NCBI GenBank assembly: GCA_023213395.1
Contig: CM041465.1
Span: 169,205,741-169,269,740, forward strand
DNA from: Cycas panzhihuaensis
Taxonomy: Eukaryota; Cycadophyta
DNA: 64,000 bases
Direction: 5' to 3'
Within the stretch, counting starts at the first letter, position 1. Each line of letters starts with the position of its first letter. The translations under genes and the position numbers were made by a program. The notes under the pieces were generated by a model, which was not told the origin of the DNA, did not search any database, and saw only the letters and a list, made by a program, of their open reading frames with translations. Positions 56,870 to 64,000 of this stretch are shown here, one piece after another.

Positions 56870-57742
56870 GTCATTCAGGACACTTATGGTCTTTATTCCA
56901 CTTTTGGTTACAACGAAAACATAACCCTTTCAATCGTTTCTCATCTATCTCTTGGGAAGTCATTCGTAGACACGTGAACCTGAAATTGTGGTCGCTTTTC
57001 TGGAAATGTTCGTTGGGGGGGTCGGGATACCTTATTTTTTGCTTCAATATGTCGAGCAAAATTAATAGCTATAGAGATGTTATCGGGTTTTAAGAGTCGC
57101 AACTCCTGTCTAATGTCATCTCGTAACCCACCAATGTATAGCTCAAGTAATTTATCCTGACAAAGACCATCAACCCTTGTGGAGAGACGTTGGTATTCTC
57201 AGATAAGTCAAAAGCAGTCCCCTCTGTCTAACTTTAGCTAATCGGTTAAAGTGGTCCCGATCCCAATCTTGTCATATTGAGCTATAAGATCCTTGACAAA
57301 ACCTCCCATTGATAACTAAGCCCACCAATTGTTTTCATGACCCATTGGTACCATTGGTAGGGTTCGGTTCCATGTGTAAAGAAGCAAGAGGGATCTTCTT
57401 ATCTGCTGGAACTTGATGAAGAGAAAAGTATTGTTCCATTTGGGTGATCCAGGTGCGTACATCTGTGCCATTGAACTTCTTGATTTCTACCTTGGGAAGG
57501 AAGTTTGAGCAGCGCCTACCATCATTACCTTCATCTTCTTTAGCGAAGTGACCCCCACCTATGTGAGTAGTATCATCAAGATCACTCTTTTCTTCCTTAA
57601 GAGGTTTCATGGATGTGAACTCTAGCATTACTGCTTTAAATTTTTCATTGAAGTCATTCTGGATTTGTAATATATATTCTCGAAGTTGTGAAACAGCATC
57701 ATTGAGATCTTAGGTCCAACTTGGGTTCATCTTAGGGGCCAT
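56870..57742 (-). pseudogene. G2 Gag with zinc knuckle
   Basis: ATG 57742 opens MAPKMNPSWT, chosen as it begins the Gag frame. A stop follows after ten codons, and the same frame continues: MLEFTSMKPL at 57628, then FLPKVEIKKFNGTDVRTWI and MEQYFSLHQVPADKKIPLASLHM, the classic plant gypsy Gag core (P.F.G.D...W....E.YF......). The zinc knuckle near 56875-56935 reads LCFRCNQKWNKDHKCPE, the CFRC..KW...H.C type of this lineage. A break occurs near 57335 and others up to 57059. Confidence 0.93.
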
Positions 57743-57769
57743 TAGTCCATAAGACCTAAGTTGGAATCC

Positions 57770-58637
57770 TGGTTGGTAAATGTGACTGAAAGGATTTGAC
57801 GGGGTGTCTATAGACTGTTATCCCCAATATGAGGCAATATAAATTTTTTTTTTTTGCTTTTTGCTTTTTTGTTTTTTCATTTTTTTGCTTTTTGCTTTTT
57901 GCTTTTTTGCTTTTTTGCTTTTTTGGCCACTGGTTGGCTGACAAACTATGTGTGCAAGCAATGTGATGATCGCTAGAGACACTCGATTTAACAAATAGAT
58001 GATGGTGACTCATTGGTGACTAAGTCGCACAACCCACTAATAGGTGACAAGGTACACTAGGTATGGGCTTGTCTGGTTTGTAGGCCCTCCGATATACTTA
58101 TCCCAGACATAAATAGTATCAACTTACAGAGGCAAACGCTCTACTCTGTAGTTGTACTACCCCGTCTCTAGGGTACGTGGAGAGTAACTTCCCAGAGCTA
58201 ACCGCTTACCGGTGCACTACAAATTGCAGACAGTCAATAGGTTTCCTATGGTTACCTATACTAGGAAGGCCTATCTAGGGGGTCCTCCTATATACCCGCA
58301 GGTACGTGGAGGCACAATTTCGTAGTCGAGTTCTGTCTAAGGCTTGATTCAGGAGTGTGATCTCCAGTCCTTCACGCAAGGGACGGAAAAGCCACAATGC
58401 GCTTAGCCCAAAACGACAGATCCTCGTGATATTCATAGACCCCCAGACAGGCCTCTATCTAAATGCAAAGAGAACCGCCGGTGGCGATGTTAGGGTAGTG
58501 CCGATTGCAGTGTTATCTACCCCCAAAAAGCAAAGTAACTAAATGGAAATCAAATGAGAATAGGTACTAATGACAAAAAAATGATGGAAAAAATTGATTA
58601 TTTAGTACCTTGACTCTCCCATAAGGAATGGATCGAT
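57770..58637 (-). other. G2 5' leader with low-complexity tract and conserved block
   Basis: About 870 bp. 57844-57925 is a run of GCTTTTT/GCTTTTTT units. 58325-58520 resembles 6331-6490 of G1 (shared phrases such as 'gtccttcacgcaag' versus 'gtccttcatgtaag', and 'aaaagccacaatgcgcttag' versus 'aaaagccataatgtgcttag'). No coding function is claimed for the small plus-strand frame 58357-58542. Confidence 0.7.
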
Positions 58638-58649
58638 GACTCGATACCA
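58638..58649 (-). promoter_or_regulatory. G2 primer-binding site (tRNA-Met type)
   Basis: gactcgatacca, TGGTATCGAGTC on the element strand, a variant of TGGTATCAGAGC, 2 nt from the 5' LTR. Confidence 0.8.
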
Positions 58650-58651
58650 CT

Positions 58652-59032
58652 TGGTAGGATACCACTCCTTAATGATAATTGCACACCAATATAATAAGCA
58701 AATAACTCCAAAAGAGCACTTATATTGCAATACCCTTCGAGGGGGCAACCTCCCAATTACATGCAAATAACAATGATATTCAAGATGCCATACTCTAATG
58801 ATTACACAAATATATATATGTCTCTATGCTTACTACTCAACCGCCTCCTTATGCATGTGGGATATTACATGAATATATATAGTACTCAATGACCACTACA
58901 CAACCTTCTACTTATGCATGTGGGATATTAAGAAAATGGAAGAAGTAGAAGAAATAAAGATATAAGAGAGAGAAGAAGTACAAGATATAAGAGAATATAA
59001 GAGAAGGTAAGTTAGGGGTTGGATCCCTAACA
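58652..59032 (-). repeat. G2 5' LTR (right end)
   Basis: 381 bp, TGGTAGGATACC to CCTAACA. Partner of 53013-53397. ttttc follows. Confidence 0.96.
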
Positions 59033-59037
59033 TTTTC

Positions 59038-61213
59038 CCTCAAGCAACCTTAATTGGCGTACACTAACCGTACAGTCAGTTGGTTCCCTAGGAAATGCAT
59101 CAAGCTTAAGGTTATTTCATAAATAAGGTTTGATTATTTTTCATGCCTCTCCCACTTTATTTTAAAGTCGTTTTTTAGAAGATTACAGTGGACTTAGAGT
59201 TTATTTTACTTGGATGATATACTTTATGAAAGATGCTTGAAGTTTATAATGAAAGAGTTTTAAAAGAAGAATTTAAGTACATCCAATGAACACTTAGAAG
59301 TGTTTGTTTATAAGAGCACTTTATAAAGTAAAATAGTGATATCAAATCCAAGTAAAGAAGTACTTGAGTACAATGAAAAATGTTGAGAAAGTAAGCACTT
59401 GAAAAAGATGCTAAGTACTCAATGACGAAAAATAAAGCAAAGCCTTGTGATAAAAAGTACAAGTGGTTTCCTTTTAATGCTCAATATGAAGGGAAGAAGA
59501 CCACTTGCAAAATGAAAACACCAAACACCAAGTATTGGAACTTTAAAATAATCCTAACGATCAACAAAATAAGTAATTTTATTAAGTAAAAGTCTTTTTG
59601 AGTTCCTTTTTGTGTCTAAGGGCAATAGGTCACCATGCAAGGTGCCTTAAAAAAAGTGTTAAATTAGTGATAAATATCACTTTGACAAAGTATCAACACT
59701 TTAAAATCACTTTTAATAAGGCTTTTTAACACTTGTAAATATGAAATAAGTGTTAAATAAAGTTTAAAATGCCAAAAAACAAAGACTGATATTTAAATCT
59801 TTTGCAACTTTAAGCAATAAGGACACCACACAGGGAGCCTTAATAAGTACTTTAAACAAGTATTTTTAATCTCTAAAGATGAGAAAATGACTTAGCATCA
59901 GTGATTTAATGAGATCACTAAGTACAAAGAAGATTTTAAACTTCAAAAGTGAAAAAAAATGTGATTTTTTCCTTAAGAAAATATAAGTTAAGGTCACCAT
60001 GTAAGGTACTTTAAATAAAAAATAGCTTAATGAAGAAAAAAATATCACTTTTTAATGTGAAAAATCACTGAAAGTACTTGATTTAGTCTCTTTTTCACTA
60101 AAGTGAAGTCAATGTGGTAAAAAAACTAAAAAATCACTAAGAAAACCTTAAAATTGGCTTTTAAAATGTGAATTTCACTAGTTAAAAGTAATTTAATAAG
60201 AAACTTGGAGTAAATAAACTTTATCAAAAAGAGAATATTCTTAGAGTTATAATCTAAGGTTTAAAAAGATAAAGTTCATTTGAAGTTTTTCAAAAAATAA
60301 GAAAGTCGAAAAAAAATAGCGATGTAGGGGCGTAGTCCGAATTCACGCAGGAGCTTGTATCTCAGTGCAGACTCAGTGGATCGAGACGAAACTCCAAGAG
60401 CAGGGTTGCACAACTCATATGGTGGTACACCTCCAGTTTGATCACGTTTTGTTGCTTACGGAGAGAGAACGAACTACATGAAGCTAGGGATGGGGGCACG
60501 AGCTATGATAAGTCAAAGACGTCATGCAGTTGCCATGAGACTTTGGAGGGTGACGTCTAGTCATCGTTAGCACTTTGTGGGACCCACGCAGGGTTTGAGA
60601 CCCTTCCAAAGAGAGTTGATCAGCAAAGAAGATCCGTACTGGATTTTCAGAGTCTCCTTGGGGTTTTGAGGGTACACCCAATAAAGTGAAGTCACTCAGG
60701 AATTTTTAAGAGGCTAAAAGCCTACTGAGTATGATCACAAAGCCTGCAACAAGGATTAGACAGGGGGCAACTAATAGAAATGAGTGATTTTGTTCAAAAA
60801 AAAATTGCTCTGTTAGTAGAAAAATGACCCAAAATAGTAAAAACCTAGGTGTAGACTGAGTGTAGTGACTGAAGATTTGATTTTCAGTCAAAAACATATA
60901 AAACTCTTGAGATCTGCTTTAAAATTATAGAAGATTTTTTTTTTTTTTAAAGAAAATAATTAAGAAAAATCATTGTTTTTTAAGAAACAGTGAGTGTTGC
61001 ACCCTTGATAAGGTCTAAAAAAAATTCAGATCTGAGAAATATCCCTACTCCAGCATTCAACACCGCTCCAAAAAGCTTAATATGGAGTTGTAAGCTTAAA
61101 CAAGCCTTAGATCGCCTTTGAAGAGCAAAAGCCGTCACCAAGGGATTGTAAAACCCACTTTAAATCTCCCTTAAGCAAGAAAAAATCAGAACAAAGAGAA
61201 CTAGTCTCCTCTA
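59038..61213 (-). other. C2 long 5' leader
   Basis: About 2.2 kb between the C2 primer site and the point of G2 insertion, continuing to gag for another 0.36 kb. 59480-60300 is a stutter of short phrases (ttaaaatcactttt, aagtactt, cactaa) without tandem periodicity. 60310-60700 is a less AT-rich block. No domain is recognised; the reverse-strand frame 60484-60681 matches nothing I know. Confidence 0.6.
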
Positions 61214-61225
61214 GCTTTGATACCA
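61214..61225 (-). promoter_or_regulatory. C2 primer-binding site (tRNA-Met type)
   Basis: gctttgatacca, TGGTATCAAAGC on the element strand, one change from TGGTATCAGAGC, 2 nt from the 5' LTR. Confidence 0.88.
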
Positions 61226-61227
61226 AA

Positions 61228-61771
61228 TGTTGAAAGGGTCAAAAGACCTATGAAACCCAAGATCTAGGAGATAGATTCACTCTAGTTCTAGAAAGCAAAA
61301 GATCTAGACTAACAATGAAAATAAGATTAGCATAAGCAAGATCAAAGTACAAAGAGAAAGAGCAAATGATACCAAATAGGAGGAGATGGAATTAGTCCAA
61401 TCTTCAAATGAATATCAGTTTGATTAGCAAACTGGCAGTATAACAATACAACTCCAACTCTATATGAGAACTATGAGAAGAGGTCTCAATATATAGAGTG
61501 ACAGAAGAGACCTAAGTCATTGGATGTTTGACGAGTGTCAAACATCCAAGGTACATGCCTTGCATATAAGACGTGTCATTTTGGGCTCTCAAGTGAGCAA
61601 AAGTGCATGGGGGTCCATTTGACGCTTAAGTGACAATGTGGTGTCACTAGGAAAGAATGTGGGTGTGCACTTTATCATTTAAGTGATAAGTCACCTTATA
61701 AAATATAAAAGTACAAATAATACATGAAAAATAAAGTACATAGGCTAAACATGTAAACATAAAGTTTAACA
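61228..61771 (-). repeat. C2 5' LTR (right end)
   Basis: 544 bp, TGTTGAAAGGG to GTTTAACA. Partner of 44810-45339; ggtag follows. Confidence 0.95.
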
Positions 61772-61776
61772 GGTAG

Positions 61777-63234
61777 CGATTCTGGTATTACACTTCAGCG
61801 TCGTACCATCTTTTGTTACATCGTACGATTCTTTATTGATTTCGTAGGTTATAAATTTGTAAGAGCCACATTGTGTTCTTGCTCTTGCAATGCTTGTATT
61901 AATTCCTTGGCTTGACGTAATCATTCTTTTTCCTTTGTGGGTTCTGGGTACTCTAATTGCTTGGCCCTCCTTGTATACACTACATAAGTTGGTAACATTT
62001 GAACTTCCTCCTTTATCATTACTCCCACCAGATTGACATTTTTATTTTGTTGTTTGGGGCAACAGTCGTCATCATGGTCGCCTGATCCACACCAACGGCA
62101 TAATGTTGAGACATTACTTTCTAGGTTAGGACAGTCTCTGCTAAAGTATCCCCATAATTTACATTATTGGTCGTCCTTGAGAGCCTCGTTATAGTGGTCT
62201 TCTTGATCTGCGACCCTTTTCGAGGGGTGGTCTATTAGTTTCTTATCGAGTAAAGAAGATGTCTCGCTTGTCTCCTACATGCGTGAATATTGAATCCACA
62301 TTCGTCGATATCATAATTATTCATTTTACAGATGTAGCAATATTTGAATCCTTGATTCTCTAGACATTTTGACTCTAAGTGACCTTCAATTTGGCATTTA
62401 ATACACCATATATGGCATCTTTCTTTGGGTTGACTTTGTGTAAAATCTTTGAATATTCTCATCAAATCTTCCCTCAAAGTTTCAATCGAGGATTCTTCCT
62501 TTGTTTTGACTTCACTTATTTTTTCTTGGCGCCAAACTTTGACTTTTTCTTCAATCTCAAAACTTATAGCATGATCTATTACTTCCTAATATTATACAGG
62601 AGGAACGACCCGTAATTTTCTTCCGTACTTGGGAAATAATCCTTCTAAAAACCATCTCTTCCTTAATCCATCTGCTACTTCACTTTCCATTTTCTTGATC
62701 AAACATTTTAACTTTGTATTATAGCTTCTTACTGTTTCCTTGAGTTCTTGCTTAAGATTGTAAATTTGGTCCACCACCTCACTGTCATCCTGCAGTAGTT
62801 TGAATTCTTTTTCGAATGCTTCTCATAAGGAGGTCTAGTTCTTCAAGTGACCACCTTTGAATTCCTTAAACCAATCATTCGCGACATCCCATAATGTGGC
62901 CAAAAATGATTACAACTTGATGTCTTTGGCAGTTTCATTGTTGGTTGTCTATATTGTCTCACACACATTACAGTGTCTGGTTGGGTCTTCATATACTTTT
63001 CTATTAAAGGTTAGTAGTTTGTGCTTCACTCCTCTTTTTATTGTTGTCAATGATGTCATCATTATTATTGTTGATGCTTCTAGTGATTTTGTCGATGATC
63101 TTACGTACTTAAGTTGTTGTATTCTTCGTTGTTGGAAATCGTCTGTAGGCTTCTTTTTTCTGTGTTCGTAATAGTTTCCAAATTAGGCCCCTTTTTGTCT
63201 TGAGCTGGGATATTCTTGATCTTGATCTTGCATG
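61777..63234 (-). pseudogene. G4 Gag with several zinc knuckles
   Basis: A likely start is the ATG at 63234, opening MQDQDQEYPSSRQKG. The Gag core near 62777-62592 reads MVDQIYNLKQELKETVRSYNTKLKCLIKKM and RWFLEGLFPKYGRKL, the Retrotrans_gag pattern (L..LKQ...ESV..Y...F..L......R.FL.GL.P). 62477-62235 holds CIKCQIEGHLESKC, a complete CCHC knuckle, and CYICKMNNYDIDEC, where His is Tyr. Further left, near 62140-62175, a degraded third knuckle reads CKLWGYFSRDC, and near 62065-62110 CRWCGSGDHDDDCC is a fourth, complete one. C2 follows after ggtag. Confidence 0.82.
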
Positions 63235-63743
63235 AGGACCTGCTCCTTTTTACATAAACTCAGATGTGTGAATGCTTCTTTGATCCCTTTTAAGTCTAGA
63301 TTCAGACCGTATTACTGCTTCCAGGCTTGCCAGACTTGTTGCCCTCTTTTAATTATCGACCAGTCAATCTATGTTAATATCCTCGACCCATCTTGTCTTA
63401 ACGTACATAATCGATCAGATCTTTTTTGTTGTAGTTGTTGGTTATTATCGTTCACCCAGTGGTGCTTAAATGCGTACATTGTTTGTTCTGTGTCGTGCAT
63501 CAGAACGAAGATGTCTCATAATATTCACGAGCATCATCAGTTCTTGGATGACAATATCCTCAAGGTACTGCTCAATAATGCCCTTTCACAATAGGTACGG
63601 TTTCAACTAGAGAATGATTCTAAAATCTTCCTCTGAAAATTGAATGAAGTTTAATTTGCCCTGTGTAGTTTGGTTTCGATAACGATTACAAATCGTCATC
63701 TATATCTATCTTGTTCTCCCCATCTTCTATCTCATTCATAAGT

Positions 63744-63757
63744 CAACAACAGCACCA
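63744..63757 (-). promoter_or_regulatory. G4 primer-binding site, non-Met type
   Basis: caacaacagcacca on the plus strand, TGGTGCTGTTGTTG on the element strand. It resembles the TGGCGCCGTTGCC sites of Tat/Athila-like gypsy elements more than the Met-type sites of the other elements here. It lies 2 nt from the LTR start. The tRNA is not assigned. Confidence 0.65.
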
Positions 63758-63759
63758 GA

Positions 63760-64000
63760 TGTTAACTATAATAATACGGGTTCACACTAGGAAGAGATTA
63801 GATGGTATTACAACATGATCAACACAATATGAACAGTACTTGATTAGGGCAATATGTGAATAATATAAACAGTATTTAGAAACACAATACCGAATGTACA
63901 CAACATCAACATCAATTATATTATATCAAAACTGGATGTATAGAAGCAAGATGAAATCGTCCCATGTCAAATCGGAACCATCTACTAGGATCAAGATGCA
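63760..64000 (-). repeat. G4 5' LTR, cut by the window end
   Basis: 241 bp visible, starting TGTTAACTATAAT and matching 38448-38689. By length of the partner it should end near base 64199. The window stops within the counterpart of the left palindrome arm. Confidence 0.9.

Larger units (their letters stand above)
53013..59032 (-). mobile_element. G2: young complete Ty3/gypsy element
   Basis: 6.0 kb. LTRs 53013-53397 and 58652-59032, perfect duplication ttttc (53008-53012 and 59033-59037). The primer site is gactcgatacca (58638-58649). The tract gtccccccctt lies against the left LTR. Domains: gag, zinc knuckle, protease, RT, RNase H, integrase, end domain. The LTRs differ by about seven substitutions and a TA-repeat length change, making this the most recent insertion in the window. 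Stops and frameshifts are few but present. Confidence 0.96.
44810..61771 (-). mobile_element. C2: Ty1/copia element carrying two nested elements
   Basis: LTRs 44810-45339 and 61228-61771, with a perfect duplication ggtag (44805-44809 and 61772-61776). The primer site is gctttgatacca (61214-61225) and the polypurine tract cctccctt (45340-45347). It spans 17 kb, of which about 7.7 kb is its own and the rest is N2 (48486-51679) and G2 (53013-59032) with their duplications. Gene order gag, protease, integrase, RT, RNase H. It lies between gag and protease of G4. Confidence 0.95.
38448..64000 (-). mobile_element. G4: large Ty3/gypsy element (Tat-like), hosts C2; right LTR runs off the window
   Basis: The left LTR (38448-38887) matches 63760 to the window end, so G4 extends about 200 bp past base 64000. 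Read leftwards: primer site 63744-63757, gag (about 63234-61777), protease (44564), RT, RNase H, integrase (to 40952), then an extra reading frame (40483-38900) and 3' LTR. Copia C2 interrupts it between gag and protease. Without C2 it would be about 8.8 kb. The wording YKDVFAWTYKDL, VFLDDWAIY and QADQ-type protease flank, plus the non-Met primer site, suggest the Tat branch of plant gypsy. Coding is decayed, but the three integrase and two RT acidic positions that I can read are partly intact. Confidence 0.88.

Noticed and set aside
62857-63594. Two plus-strand frames of 104 and 120 codons
   Set aside because: They are antisense to the G4 gag region; their Cys-rich look comes from the AT-biased reverse strand.
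1-64000. An endogenous pararetrovirus or a retrovirus with envelope gene
   Set aside because: No movement protein or coat protein motif and no envelope-like frame with signal and membrane segments was found; the extra G4 frame has no clear membrane segment.

Overview
This 64 kb window is AT-rich, intergenic plant nuclear DNA built almost entirely from retrotransposons inserted into one another. The evidence for a plant is the mix of elements: Ty3/gypsy elements of three types, Ty1/copia elements, and an L1-type LINE whose ORF2 ends in a zf-RVT finger and an RNase H domain, together with initiator-tRNA-Met type primer sites and 5-bp target duplications. The size of the nest and the decay of the coding regions suggest a large-genome seed plant. 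Nothing in the sequence fixes the species. I found no convincing cellular protein gene, rRNA, tRNA or CRISPR array.

Layout, with labels used in the entries. 1-1085 and 7156-13161: old unclassified DNA with degenerate tandem repeats. 1086-7150 (-): complete decayed gypsy element G1, TSD aagat. 13162-13641 (+): copia-type LTR. 13850-19725 (-): remnant of gypsy G3, split by 5'-truncated LINE L1 (15338-18262, (+), poly-A tail, 18-bp TSD). 19740-26040 (-): remnant of copia C3, split by the 3.6-kb gag-only element N1 (20755-24365). 26740-27180: rearranged LTR pieces. 27180-29390: unclassified. 29390-30454 (+): gag-only element N3 ending in an LTR. 31036-38447 (+): remnant of gypsy G5, split by complete copia C1 (32787-37974, TSD gaaaa). 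38448 to beyond the window end (-): large gypsy G4. Inside G4 sits copia C2 (44810-61771, TSD ggtag), and C2 in turn holds the gag-only element N2 (48486-51679, TSD aatga) and the young gypsy G2 (53013-59032, TSD ttttc).

Seven insertions can be ordered from their duplications and LTR pairs. G2 is the youngest: its LTRs differ by about seven substitutions in 381 bp. G4, C2 and N2 have LTR pairs roughly 10% apart, mostly by transitions. G1 is the most decayed of the complete elements. Almost every pol gene is broken by stops and frameshifts, and several have lost catalytic residues, so no autonomous mobility is expected here. The exceptions in quality are G2, which has nearly complete domains with a few lesions, and the N2 gag, which has one in-frame stop in 281 codons.

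The least ordinary material is: (1) N1 and N2, two members of a gag-only, pol-less LTR family whose Gag ends in an acidic tail; (2) an extra reading frame of about 500 codons between integrase and 3' LTR of G4, ending in a coiled coil; (3) a perfect 63-bp-arm palindrome in the left LTR of G4; (4) a Gag with several zinc knuckles in G4; (5) a block conserved between the leaders of the old G1 and the young G2; (6) a fold-back arrangement of LTR pieces at 26754-27014.
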